Source: Bacteroidia bacterium
GTDB lineage: Bacteria > Bacteroidota > Bacteroidia > Flavobacteriales > Flavobacteriaceae
Assembly (NCBI GenBank): GCA_030429955.1
Contig: JAUIGO010000002.1
Coordinates: forward strand, 1 to 64,000
Direction of reading: 5' to 3'
DNA: 64,000 bases
Made by a program: the position numbers and the translations under genes. Under the pieces are notes generated by a model. That model was not told where the DNA came from and ran no database searches. It saw nothing but the letters and a program-made list of their open reading frames with translations. Of the stretch, positions 35,631 through 44,570 are shown in pieces; position 1 is the first letter of the stretch, and each line of letters starts with the position of its first letter.

Positions 35631-36620
35631 ATGAGAGTAGCTGTAGTTGGCGCAACAGGAATGGTTGGTCAAGTTATGTTGAAAATTTTGGAAGAAAGAA
35701 ATTTTCCAATAAGTGAATTAATACCTGTTGCTTCAGAACGAAGTGTGGGAAAGGAAATTAGTTTCAAAAACAACAATTATAAAGTTGTTTCTCTTCAAGA
35801 TGCTGTTAACGCAAAACCTGATATCGCATTATTTTCGGCTGGAGGAAGCACGTCTTTGGAATGGGCTCCAAAGTTTGCTGAAGTTGGAACTACTGTAGTT
35901 GATAATTCTTCTGCTTGGCGAATGGATCACACCAAAAAGCTCATCGTTCCAGAAATAAATGCGAATACACTTACCAAAGAAGACAAAATTATTGCAAACC
36001 CAAACTGCTCAACCATTCAAATGGTTTTAGTATTAGCGCCTTTGCACTCAAAATATAAAATTAAACGTTTAGTCATATCCACCTATCAATCTATTACTGG
36101 AACTGGAGTTAAAGCTGTTAAGCAGTTAGAAAACGAGTTGGCTGGAGTAAAAGGAGAAATGGCCTATCCTTATCCAATTCATCAAAATGCACTGCCTCAC
36201 TGTGATGTTTTTGAAAATAATGGCTATACCAAAGAAGAAATGAAATTGGTAAGAGAAACACAGAAAATTCTTGATGATAGAACTATTGCTGTGACTGCAA
36301 CTGCAGTGCGAATTCCAACTGCTGGAGGTCATAGTGAATCTGTAAATATTGAGTTTGAAACTGATTTTGATGTAAACGAAGTAAGACAAATACTAAATAA
36401 TACTGAAGGTGTGACTGTTCAAGATAATCCAGATGTAAACGTTTATCCTATGCCAATTTATGCCAATGGAAAAGATGATGTTTTTGTTGGAAGAATTAGA
36501 AGAGACGAATCTCAACCTAACTCCTTAAATATGTGGATTGTTAGTGACAATTTAAGAAAAGGCGCTGCAACTAATGCTGTTCAGATTGCCGAGTATTTAT
36601 CGGCAAAAAACCTACTTTAA
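35631..36620 (+). CDS. asd: Aspartate-semialdehyde dehydrogenase
   Basis: Reduces aspartyl phosphate to the semialdehyde at the branch to lysine, threonine, methionine and diaminopimelate. 329 residues, NADP-binding VAVVGATGMVGQVML at the N-terminus, catalytic Cys in ANPNCSTIQMVL, and substrate-binding RIPTAGGHSESV. Single-gene unit between mscL and a cytochrome lipoprotein. Confidence 0.96.
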   Translation: MRVAVVGATGMVGQVMLKILEERNFPISELIPVASERSVGKEISFKNNNYKVVSLQDAVNAKPDIALFSAGGSTSLEWAPKFAEVGTTVVDNSSAWRMDHTKKLIVPEINANTLTKEDKIIANPNCSTIQMVLVLAPLHSKYKIKRLVISTYQSITGTGVKAVKQLENELAGVKGEMAYPYPIHQNALPHCDVFENNGYTKEEMKLVRETQKILDDRTIAVTATAVRIPTAGGHSESVNIEFETDFDVNEVRQILNNTEGVTVQDNPDVNVYPMPIYANGKDDVFVGRIRRDESQPNSLNMWIVSDNLRKGAATNAVQIAEYLSAKNLL

Positions 36621-36742
36621 TCTATATTTTAAAATTTATCTTCATTATCTGAACATCTTATATAGAATTTTTTGCATTATAACTAATTAATTCTTAGAGC
36701 ATTTGAGGTTTTGTATATATTAGCTTTCCAAATTTCCTATAA

Positions 36743-37837
36743 ATGTTTAAGACATATACCTATAAGTCACTTGCGCTAATTTTTGCATTAGTTCTGATAG
36801 CCTCATGTACAAAAGATGATGGTTATACAGACATTGAAGCTCCAAAAATTTCTCCAGTTACTTTAGATTTATCAACTGTACCTTATGAAACTCTCTCTGA
36901 ATATAATTTTTTTGAGGGTAACATGGCTGATTTAAACCCTGTTTATGGTGTTCTTCCTTACAAAATCATCAGTAGTCTTTTTATTGATTATGCAAACGCT
37001 AAAACATTTGTTTGGATGCCAAAAGACTCAACAGCCATCTATGTAAATGATTATTCTGTTTTAGATTTTCCAACTGGATCTGTTTTGGTAACTACCCATT
37101 ATTTTGAAAATGTCCTTCCTGATAATACTGCTAAAATGATTGAAACTCGATTACTTATAAAGAAAGAGAGTGAATGGATCATGGCAAATTATAAATGGAA
37201 CGAACAACAAACAGAAGCGACATACACTACTGAAGGCAGTTTTGTAAATGTTGACTTGTTACATGACAATACAGAAAAAAATGTTACTTATAAAATACCT
37301 AATTATAGTGAATGTTTTACATGCCATAACAAATCAGATGTTATTGAGCCCATTGGTACTAAACCACAAAACTTAAATAGCAAACTGATGTTCAATGATG
37401 GTTTAAAGAACCAGCTTAAAAAATGGGTTGAGTTTGGATATTTAGAAGATAATTTACCAGCCAATATCGTTTCAGTAGTTGATTGGCAGGACGAGTCGCA
37501 ACCACTTGATCTTAGAGTAAGATCTTATTTTGATATCAATTGTGCTCACTGTCATTCAAATGATGGATATTGTAATTATGCTTCCATGCGATTTGAATTC
37601 AATAAAACTGCAGACATAAGTAATCTTGGTGTCTGTGTAGAGTCTGTTTTCTATATAAACCCAACTATCTCACATGTTGTGAAACCTGGTGTTCTGGAAA
37701 GATCTGCTCTATATTTTAGGATGAACTCAACAGAAGATCAATATAAAATGCCAATTATTGGCAGAGTACAAAAACACGATGAAGGCTTAACATTAATTGA
37801 AGAATGGATTAATTCACTTAGCACTGACTGTAATTAA
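36743..37837 (+). CDS. Diheme c-type cytochrome lipoprotein, TIGR03806 (HNE_0200/SO2930) type
   Basis: 364 residues with a lipoprotein signal (LVLIASC), so surface- or periplasm-facing. The N-terminal domain (LSEYNFFEG, then PYKIISSLFIDYANAKTF) matches the TIGR03806 family. Two heme sites CxxCH are present: CFTCHN (about residue 196) and CAHCHS (about residue 269). It could carry electrons for an outer-membrane or extracellular reaction, but the partner is unknown. The next gene, a secreted ASPIC/FG-GAP protein, starts 28 bp later and is probably co-transcribed. Confidence 0.82.
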   Translation: MFKTYTYKSLALIFALVLIASCTKDDGYTDIEAPKISPVTLDLSTVPYETLSEYNFFEGNMADLNPVYGVLPYKIISSLFIDYANAKTFVWMPKDSTAIYVNDYSVLDFPTGSVLVTTHYFENVLPDNTAKMIETRLLIKKESEWIMANYKWNEQQTEATYTTEGSFVNVDLLHDNTEKNVTYKIPNYSECFTCHNKSDVIEPIGTKPQNLNSKLMFNDGLKNQLKKWVEFGYLEDNLPANIVSVVDWQDESQPLDLRVRSYFDINCAHCHSNDGYCNYASMRFEFNKTADISNLGVCVESVFYINPTISHVVKPGVLERSALYFRMNSTEDQYKMPIIGRVQKHDEGLTLIEEWINSLSTDCN

Positions 37838-37865
37838 AAAAAGGCTATTAATAAACCAATATATT

Positions 37866-39923
37866 ATGAAAAGAGTAGTACTAATTTTATTTGCTATAGC
37901 AATTATACCTATAGTTTCTTTTGCGCAAACAAGTTCAGATACTTGTGCTAATGCCAATAACGCAACACCTATTTCTGGTCCAGGTGTTTTTAATATTTCA
38001 GATGTAAATGGAACAGCGCCTTCTACTATTTGTAGTGGTGGTACATCTGTTGCACAAAACGGTGAGTGGTACAGATATATACCCTCAGCAAATTATTTTG
38101 TTACTGTGAGTTCCAATCTATCACAAAATAGTGGCAAAGATACAAGAGTACAAATATATTCAGGTTCTTGTGGAAGTCTACAGTGTGTTGCTGGGAATGA
38201 TGATGTTGGTGGTTCAAACTTTTTATCGAGTACAACTTTTAGCGCTCAAGCTGGTGAAACCTATTATATTGCTTGGGATAATTATTGGAATCCTAGTAGT
38301 CCTTTTGGATTTGATTTTGAACTAAGTGAAACCATTATACCTCCTACAGTATCGTTTACAACTGCTACAATCTCGGCTCCTGGAATTGATAGAGGAGCTG
38401 TTGATATGAATGGTGATTCTTTAGATGATATAGTTTCTATTACTTCTTCAATTATTACAGTTAATTACCAACAAACCAATGGTACCTTCAATAAAGTAAG
38501 CCATTCATTAACTGGAGGCATTTATACTGCTGGATGGAGCATGGCTGCTGGAGATTTTGATAGAAATGGCTATAACGATTTGGTGTATGGCAATAGTGAT
38601 GGAGCGCATGTGGTAAAAGCAAAAGCTGGCGGAAATGGCTACGAAATAGCTGCTACAAGCCATAGTATTTTTACACAACGCACCAATTTTGTCGATTTTG
38701 ACAACGATGGTAACCTAGATGTTTTTCTTTGTGATGATACTGCTCCAAACGAGTATTTCATTAACAATGGCTCAACTCTAACTTTATGGGAAGGTGATGA
38801 CCCTGGAGCTCCTATTGCTGGAGGTTTAGGTGTTTACTCTTCTGGCGGAAACTATGGCTCCGTATGGGTAGATTATGATAGTGATGGTGATGCAGATTTG
38901 TTTATTGCAAAATGTGGAGGTTTAGAAGAAAGAAGAAAAAATCAATTATTCAGAAACAATGGAAACCTTTCCTTTACTGAGGTAAGTATTGCTGCAAACA
39001 TGAATGACCCTTTGTCAACTTGGTCTTCAGCCTGGGGAGATTATGATAGTGATGGTGATATGGATTGCTTTGTTGGCTCTTCTCTTACATTAGAACCTCA
39101 TAAACTTATGCAAAACAATAACGGTGTTTTTGCTGATGTTACGGCAAGCTCTGGTTTAGATGTTTTTACCGATAAAGGTCATGAAAACCAACCGTTTGAT
39201 TTTAACAATGATGGCTATATAGATATCTATTCAAACGGAAATATTCTTATCAATGATGGTGACGGAACCTTTACAATTCTTTCATCTGGTATACCTCAAG
39301 AAGGTGCCGTTGGAGACTTAAATAACGATGGTTTCTTGGATGTTTTTAATGGCTTAATTTACTACAATGATGGCAACTCGAATAATTGGCTAAAAGTATG
39401 TTTAACAGGTACAAATAGTAACATAAATGGCATTGGAGCGAGAATTGAGGTAAGCAGTCCAAGCTTTAATAATAGCTCTTCAAAAAAAGCTCAAATAAGA
39501 GATGTAAGAAGTGCTGAAGGTTTTGCATATATGAGTTCTTTAAATTCACATTTTGGCTTGGGTACAGACACTTCAATTAATACTGTTACTGTTTATTGGC
39601 CTTCTGGAACTGTTGATGTTGTTGTTAATCCATCAATTAACGATACACTATGTATTACAGAAGGAGAGACTTTAAGTTTAGAATCAACCCTTGAAAATGA
39701 TTTGATTTTATATCCAAACCCTACTAAAGGATTGCTTAATCTTAATGCAAATTATGGTTTTGAAAATGCCATTTTTTCGGTATTTGATATAACAGGTAAA
39801 CGTGTTTTAAATGACCGATTTAACTCTAACACTATCGATGTTTCAGAATTAAGTTCTGGAAATTACATTTTAAGGGTTATAAATAATGGTGTTATTAAAA
39901 CCCAAAAATTTATCAAGCAATAA
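37866..39923 (+). CDS. Secreted FG-GAP/ASPIC-UnbV repeat protein with T9SS sorting domain
   Basis: 685 residues. A signal peptide ends FAQ at about residue 20. An N-terminal beta-domain comes first (to about 160), then several FG-GAP/VCBS calcium-binding repeats (DYDSDGDADLFIAKC, DFNNDGYIDIYSNG), an ASPIC/UnbV segment (NGIGARIEV then VYWPSGTVD), and a C-terminal type A sorting domain (LYPNPTKGLLNL ... FDITGKRV ... SGNYILRV). It should be exported by the type IX system. ATG at 37866 is chosen because it gives a proper signal peptide; the in-frame start at 37797 overlaps the cytochrome gene. Its ligand is unknown. Confidence 0.88.
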   Translation: MKRVVLILFAIAIIPIVSFAQTSSDTCANANNATPISGPGVFNISDVNGTAPSTICSGGTSVAQNGEWYRYIPSANYFVTVSSNLSQNSGKDTRVQIYSGSCGSLQCVAGNDDVGGSNFLSSTTFSAQAGETYYIAWDNYWNPSSPFGFDFELSETIIPPTVSFTTATISAPGIDRGAVDMNGDSLDDIVSITSSIITVNYQQTNGTFNKVSHSLTGGIYTAGWSMAAGDFDRNGYNDLVYGNSDGAHVVKAKAGGNGYEIAATSHSIFTQRTNFVDFDNDGNLDVFLCDDTAPNEYFINNGSTLTLWEGDDPGAPIAGGLGVYSSGGNYGSVWVDYDSDGDADLFIAKCGGLEERRKNQLFRNNGNLSFTEVSIAANMNDPLSTWSSAWGDYDSDGDMDCFVGSSLTLEPHKLMQNNNGVFADVTASSGLDVFTDKGHENQPFDFNNDGYIDIYSNGNILINDGDGTFTILSSGIPQEGAVGDLNNDGFLDVFNGLIYYNDGNSNNWLKVCLTGTNSNINGIGARIEVSSPSFNNSSSKKAQIRDVRSAEGFAYMSSLNSHFGLGTDTSINTVTVYWPSGTVDVVVNPSINDTLCITEGETLSLESTLENDLILYPNPTKGLLNLNANYGFENAIFSVFDITGKRVLNDRFNSNTIDVSELSSGNYILRVINNGVIKTQKFIKQ

Positions 39924-39950
39924 TATATTGGTTTATGTTTTCTTGATTTA

Positions 39951-39978
39951 AAATTCGCTTCTTTGAGGCGAATTTTTT
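39951..39978 (+). terminator. Intrinsic terminator of the T9SS cargo gene
   Basis: AAATTCGC (39951-39958) pairs perfectly with GCGAATTT (39968-39975) around a 9-nt loop, then a T run. It overlaps the promoter of the next gene. Confidence 0.8.
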
Positions 39979-39991
39979 TATTCTATTTTTG
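39963..39991 (+). promoter_or_regulatory. Promoter of the ABC ATPase gene, inside the preceding terminator
   Basis: TTG (39963-39965), 18-base spacer, TATTTTTG (39984-39991): a complete TTG-N17-23-TAnnTTTG promoter. The TTG lies in the terminator loop. The start codon at 39996 falls where transcription should begin, so the mRNA would be nearly or fully leaderless. Confidence 0.7.
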
Positions 39992-39995
39992 TGCA

Positions 39996-40904
39996 ATGCT
40001 AAATGTAAAAAACATAACTTTTGGTTATAGTAAAACCAATGTACTCAACGGTGTTTCCTTTTCAGTAAATAAAGGTGAACATCTGTCTATAATAGGTGAA
40101 AGTGGTTCTGGTAAAAGTACATTATTAAAGTTGCTTTATGGTGAATACGATTTAAGTGAAGGGCAAATAATATGGAATGAAAAAAAAATACTTGGACCTA
40201 ACTACAATCTAGTTGTGGGTTACGATTTTATAAAATATGTTTCTCAAGAATTTGATTTGATGCCTTTTACGTCTGTTGAAGAAAATGTGGGCAAATTTTT
40301 GTCCAACTTTTTTCCAAAAGAAAAAAAGAATCGTATAAACGAACTCCTTGAAGTGGTAGAACTCGAAGATTTTGCAAAATTCAAAGTTAAAAACTTAAGT
40401 GGTGGTCAAAAACAACGTGTTGCTTTGGCTAGGGCTATTGCTAAAGAGCCAGAGATTATCTTACTTGATGAGCCTTTTAGCCACATAGATAATTTTAAAA
40501 AACAGTCGCTAAGAAGAAAGTTATTTAGGCATCTGAAAGAAAAGAAAATTACATGCATTGTCGCCACACATGATAAAGGTGACGTGCTTGGTTATGCAGA
40601 TTCTATGCTTGTTTTACATAATTCAAAGATAGAAATGTGTGGCAGCCCTCAAACACTATTCACAAACCCGAAAACACCTTTAATTGCTTCTTTTTTTGAT
40701 GAGTTTAATCTTATTGATGATACGATTGTTTATGCGCATCAATTAAAGGTTGTTGATAAATCAGAAATAGAAGTTGTTGTTAAACAATCTTATTTTAAAG
40801 GTCACTACTTCTTAATTGAATCTTTTTTCAATAATGAAATCATCTTTTTTGAACACAGTAACTGTTTGGCTAATAATACCAAGGTTTGTATAGATTTTAA
40901 ATGA
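39996..40904 (+). CDS. ABC transporter ATP-binding protein
   Basis: 302 residues. Walker A GESGSGKSTLLKLLYG, Q-loop YVSQEFDLMPF, signature NLSGGQKQRVALARA, Walker B IILLDEPFSHID, and H-loop IVATHDKGDV are all intact, followed by about 90 residues of a TOBE-like C-terminal part. No permease or binding-protein gene is next to it, so the transported substrate is unknown. The ATG at 39996 is chosen because an upstream in-frame TTG lies inside the promoter. Its end overlaps the convergent gene by 8 bp. Confidence 0.87.
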   Translation: MLNVKNITFGYSKTNVLNGVSFSVNKGEHLSIIGESGSGKSTLLKLLYGEYDLSEGQIIWNEKKILGPNYNLVVGYDFIKYVSQEFDLMPFTSVEENVGKFLSNFFPKEKKNRINELLEVVELEDFAKFKVKNLSGGQKQRVALARAIAKEPEIILLDEPFSHIDNFKKQSLRRKLFRHLKEKKITCIVATHDKGDVLGYADSMLVLHNSKIEMCGSPQTLFTNPKTPLIASFFDEFNLIDDTIVYAHQLKVVDKSEIEVVVKQSYFKGHYFLIESFFNNEIIFFEHSNCLANNTKVCIDFK

Positions 40905-41346
40905 GATGTATAATTTTGAATTTTCTATTTCGGAAAACAATGTTATCATCTACTCTTTTTCCAAGTAAAGCTTGGCTTATTGGAGCTTTAGTAGAAACAG
41001 CATAAAATTTTCGATTATCAACTATTATTTCACCAACTCCTATTGCTAAAAAATAACTAGCCTCTGTTGTAAAAACCACACTTCCTAAACTCACTGTAGT
41101 ATTTGCTTTAGAAATGTCTATTTTTGATAAATGTTCCTCTTGTTTATCAATTTCAGCTAATTGGTTTCCTGCTTTTTCTCGTTCCAACTGAAGCATTGCT
41201 CTTCCAGTTTCATGTTTATCTCCTGCGCTACTTTTGGTTTCGGATTGAAGTGAAGTTTCAATTTCTGAAATTACATTTTCAATAACTAATCTTTTCTTAG
41301 ATATAAAGTCTCTACACACTAAAAACAATTGTTCTTTAAGACTCAC
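40897..41346 (-). CDS. GreA/GreB-like coiled-coil protein
   Basis: 149 residues. An N-terminal helical hairpin (SLQSETKSSAGDKHETGRAM, then REKAGNQLAEIDKQEEHL) is followed by a Gre-type FKBP-like C-terminal domain (VSLGSVVFTTEASYFLAIG, then APISQALLGKRVDDNIVF). Gre factors enter the RNA polymerase secondary channel and rescue stalled complexes. The acidic tip of true GreA is not obvious, so it may be a relative with another role. Such proteins are often mislabelled 3-oxoacyl-ACP synthase. It follows the dehydrogenase gene by 5 bp. Confidence 0.68.
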   Translation of the reverse strand: MSLKEQLFLVCRDFISKKRLVIENVISEIETSLQSETKSSAGDKHETGRAMLQLEREKAGNQLAEIDKQEEHLSKIDISKANTTVSLGSVVFTTEASYFLAIGVGEIIVDNRKFYAVSTKAPISQALLGKRVDDNIVFRNRKFKIIHLI

Positions 41347-41351
41347 AAGTA

Positions 41352-42494
41352 CTAAGAAATTATTTTAGTGGTTTTTTTATAAAACACATTTCTGTCTTCT
41401 AAATACTTTATAAAATAGTTGAAGCACGCTTCATGTTTACCTACAAGTTCTGGTGGAAAAACACCTTTTTCAGTAAACAACCCTTCTAAAAATAAATTAG
41501 CCGCTGCTGTTGCGGTATAGCCTGTAGTTCTTGACATAGAGGCTGTATTGGTTTCTGAGCAATATTCATCGTGAAGATTATAAATAACTTCTTCTATTTG
41601 TCCTTTTTTGTTTTTCCCTTTTACGGTAACTCGCATCACTGTAAGTTCTTCTTCGGTTTCATTAAGTTTCCATTCATTAAACAAAATTTTACTAGTAAAC
41701 TCTAATGGTGAAACTGTTGTTCCGTTCAAATCTATTGGTTGATCGCTAAAAAATCCACTTTCTTTCAGAACTCTTATATATTCAACATGCCCTGGATAGC
41801 GCAAGGTTTTTTCTTTCATATTAGGAATGTGAGGCATCGTGTAAATAATGGATCTTAAACCATCAGAATTAAAAGATTCTAAAGTTCCTACACTATCAAA
41901 CTCAACATATTCACAATCTGTCAATGGTTCCCTTACTATTTCCTTTCCGTTTTCAACATATCTTGCTGGACGAGTGTATTCTTCAATAACATCAACAGGA
42001 GAAAATGGTGCTTTATAACAAAAAGGCCATTTTTTTACTTTTGGTAAACCACCTACCAAGCATTCAAAATCTGTAAGTTCTAATTGTTCGTTATAATAAC
42101 CAAGTATGATATTATCCATGCCTGGAGCAACACCACAATCAACAATTGCTGTGACATTGTTTTCTTTTGCCAAAGCATCAAGCTTCAAAGAATTTTCTGG
42201 AAAAAATGAAATATCAATAACGTTCTTTTTTGCTTCAATAATTGCTCTTAATGTATTGAACCCTAAAAATCCTGGTACTGCACAGATAACCAAGTCGAAA
42301 GGTTTGAGTGTTTCTTTTAATGCATTTATGTTAGTCACATCCAACTGACTTGTTTCAAGGTTTGAACATTTTTGTTTTACTTTATTTAAAGTGTTTAAAC
42401 TTAGGTCTGTTAATGTAACCTTATATTTTTTTGATAAGTCAATTGCCATTGCGCTACCTACCATTCCAGCACCTAGTACTATTATGTTTTTCAT
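41352..42494 (-). CDS. Saccharopine dehydrogenase family protein
   Basis: 380 residues. Rossmann motif IIVLGAGMVGSAMAIDLS, then DLVICAVPGFLGFNTLRAII and IVDCGVAPGMDNII, typical of saccharopine dehydrogenase/carboxynorspermidine-type NAD(P) enzymes. The C-terminal domain is complete. The true reaction (lysine breakdown or another imino-acid step) is not decided by sequence. A structured leader of about 110 nt precedes it. Confidence 0.85.
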   Translation of the reverse strand: MKNIIVLGAGMVGSAMAIDLSKKYKVTLTDLSLNTLNKVKQKCSNLETSQLDVTNINALKETLKPFDLVICAVPGFLGFNTLRAIIEAKKNVIDISFFPENSLKLDALAKENNVTAIVDCGVAPGMDNIILGYYNEQLELTDFECLVGGLPKVKKWPFCYKAPFSPVDVIEEYTRPARYVENGKEIVREPLTDCEYVEFDSVGTLESFNSDGLRSIIYTMPHIPNMKEKTLRYPGHVEYIRVLKESGFFSDQPIDLNGTTVSPLEFTSKILFNEWKLNETEEELTVMRVTVKGKNKKGQIEEVIYNLHDEYCSETNTASMSRTTGYTATAAANLFLEGLFTEKGVFPPELVGKHEACFNYFIKYLEDRNVFYKKTTKIIS

Positions 42495-42605
42495 GATTTA
42501 TAAAATTAAATATTGATTCTGTTAAAAAAAGGATGATAGAAGCGTTATAACCCTGGAATAAAAATCCAAGGCATCTCAGTAGTTTTAATAATACGCTTTT
42601 TTAAC
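42495..42605 (-). promoter_or_regulatory. Structured leader before the saccharopine-dehydrogenase-like gene
   Basis: On the minus strand, -7-like TACATTTA (42619-42612) would start a leader of about 110 nt. An outer stem pairs 42540-42545 with 42593-42598 (AAGCGT/ACGCTT). Inside it, CCTGGA (42552-42557) pairs with TCCA-A-GG (42565-42571, one bulged A) around ATAAAAA. After the structure comes a run of seven T (reading leftward). No known riboswitch class is recognised. Confidence 0.4.
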
Positions 42606-42624
42606 ATGCACTAAATGTATTAAT

Positions 42625-42660
42625 AAAAAAAGCTCCGAAAAAATTTCGGAGCTTTTTTTA
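42625..42660 (-). terminator. Intrinsic terminator of accC
   Basis: AGCTCCGAAA (42631-42640) pairs perfectly with TTTCGGAGCT (42644-42653), flanked by A and T runs. It touches the accC stop codon and could stop transcription in both directions. Confidence 0.88.
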
Positions 42661-44013
42661 TTATTCAACTACTTCTGGTTTCATTACAAAATCTTCCATA
42701 AATTTTGTAGTGTAATTCCCTGCTAAATAGTCTGGATGCTCCATCAATTGTCTATGAAACGGAATAGTTGTTTTAATGCCTTCAATAACAAACTCATCTA
42801 AGGCTCGCTTCATTTTATTAATAGCCTCTTCACGTGTTTGAGCTGTAGTGATAAGCTTAGCAATCATTGAATCATAATTTGGAGGAATACTATAACCTGC
42901 GTAAACATGAGTATCTAAACGGACTCCATGACCTCCAGGTGCATGCAAAGTGGTAATACGTCCTGGTGATGGTCTAAAACCATTAAAAGGATCTTCAGCA
43001 TTGATTCTGCACTCAATAGAATGTAGGTTTGGAGTATAGTTTTTACCTGAAATTGGTACACCTGCAGCCACTAAGATTTGCTCGCGTATCAAATCAAAAT
43101 CAATCACTTGTTCTGTAATTGGATGCTCAACTTGAATTCGAGTATTCATTTCCATGAAATAGAAATTTCTGTGCTTATCAACTAAAAATTCGATAGTTCC
43201 TGCTCCTTCATACTTAATGTATTCTGCTGCTTTTACAGCTGCAAGTCCCATTTTTTCTCTCAACTCATCTGTCATAAAAGGCGAAGGTGTCTCTTCGGTC
43301 AATTTTTGATGACGTCTTTGTATTGAGCAATCTCTTTCTGATAGATGACATGCTCTTCCTGTTGAGTCACCAACAATTTGAATTTCTATATGACGTGGCT
43401 CTTCAATAAGTTTTTCCATGTACATATCGTCATTTCCAAAAGCAGCTTTAGATTCTTGTCTTGCTGAATCCCAAGCTTCTTTTAGTTTCTCTGGTTTCCA
43501 AACTGCACGCATTCCTTTTCCGCCACCTCCAGCTGAAGCTTTTAGCATTACTGGATAACCTGTTGCCTTAGCTACTTTTTCGCACTCTTCATATGATTTT
43601 ATTACGCCATCGCTTCCTGGCACACATGGTACACCTGCGGCTTTCATGGTGGCTTTAGCGTTCGCTTTGTCACCCATTTTATCAATCATTTCTGGTGACG
43701 CTCCAATAAATTTAATATCGTGTTCTGCACATATTTTTGAAAATCTGGCGTTTTCTGATAAAAAACCATAACCAGGATGAATAGCATCAGCATTGGTTAT
43801 TTCTGCTGCTGCAATAATGTTTGATATTTTTAAATAGGATTCGCTACTTGGTGGAGGTCCAATACAAACAGCTTCGTCTGCAAATTTAACATGTAAACTT
43901 TCAGCATCAGCTGTAGAATAAACAGCAACTGTTTTTACACCCATTTCTTTGCATGTTCTAATAACACGAAGTGCTATTTCGCCTCTGTTAGCAATTAATA
44001 TTTTTTTAAACAT
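42661..44013 (-). CDS. accC: Biotin carboxylase subunit of acetyl-CoA carboxylase
   Basis: Carboxylates biotin on AccB using ATP and bicarbonate, the first committed step of fatty acid synthesis. 450 residues, ATP-grasp enzyme: [30 protein letters not shown] glycine loop, [14 protein letters not shown] and [16 protein letters not shown]. Follows accB by 47 bp. A strong terminator ends the group. Confidence 0.97.
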   Translation of the reverse strand: MFKKILIANRGEIALRVIRTCKEMGVKTVAVYSTADAESLHVKFADEAVCIGPPPSSESYLKISNIIAAAEITNADAIHPGYGFLSENARFSKICAEHDIKFIGASPEMIDKMGDKANAKATMKAAGVPCVPGSDGVIKSYEECEKVAKATGYPVMLKASAGGGGKGMRAVWKPEKLKEAWDSARQESKAAFGNDDMYMEKLIEEPRHIEIQIVGDSTGRACHLSERDCSIQRRHQKLTEETPSPFMTDELREKMGLAAVKAAEYIKYEGAGTIEFLVDKHRNFYFMEMNTRIQVEHPITEQVIDFDLIREQILVAAGVPISGKNYTPNLHSIECRINAEDPFNGFRPSPGRITTLHAPGGHGVRLDTHVYAGYSIPPNYDSMIAKLITTAQTREEAINKMKRALDEFVIEGIKTTIPFHRQLMEHPDYLAGNYTTKFMEDFVMKPEVVE

Positions 44014-44060
44014 AACTTTTAATTTTAAAATTTCAATTCTGAAGTTTCAGAATTAAATGG

Positions 44061-44543
44061 TTATGAAGGATCTACCAAAAATAATGGTTGATCAAATTCT
44101 ACTGGTGAAGAATCGTCAACTAAAATCTTCACAATTGTTCCAGAAACTTCAGATTCAATTTCGTTGAACAATTTCATTGCTTCTATAATACAAAGTACGT
44201 CTCCTTCAGAAATAGACTGACCAACTTCAACAAACAAAGGTTTGTCTGGTGAAGGTTTTCTGTAAAACGTTCCAATAATTGGAGATTTTATAGTAATGTA
44301 TTTTGAATCTGCTGCTTGGCTTGTTGAGGCTTCAACTGCTACAGGTTGTGGCTGAGCTGGTTGTGCAACTGGAGCTGCTTGTTGTGGTATTTGTTGTGAA
44401 ACTGGTATTTGTTGAACTATTGTGGTTTCAGAATCAGATGCCGTCTTGATGGTAATTTTCACATCTTCCATTTCAAGTTTAACCTCACTTGCTCCAGATT
44501 TGGCAACAAATTTGATTAAGTTTTGAATCTCTTTTAAATCCAT
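44061..44543 (-). CDS. accB: Biotin carboxyl carrier protein
   Basis: 160 residues. An N-terminal helical part ([19 protein letters not shown]), a Pro/Ala/Gln-rich flexible linker (about residues 45-75) and a C-terminal biotinyl domain with the biotinylated Lys in [13 protein letters not shown]. It carries carboxybiotin between the subunits. It lies between fabH and accC in the same orientation. Confidence 0.97.
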   Translation of the reverse strand: MDLKEIQNLIKFVAKSGASEVKLEMEDVKITIKTASDSETTIVQQIPVSQQIPQQAAPVAQPAQPQPVAVEASTSQAADSKYITIKSPIIGTFYRKPSPDKPLFVEVGQSISEGDVLCIIEAMKLFNEIESEVSGTIVKILVDDSSPVEFDQPLFLVDPS

Positions 44544-44570
44544 AATTTCAATATTTATAGTTAGTATAGT

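Noticed and set aside
37797-37865. N-terminal extension of the ASPIC/FG-GAP protein
   Set aside because: The extra 23 residues overlap the cytochrome gene and would hide the signal peptide that starts at 37866.
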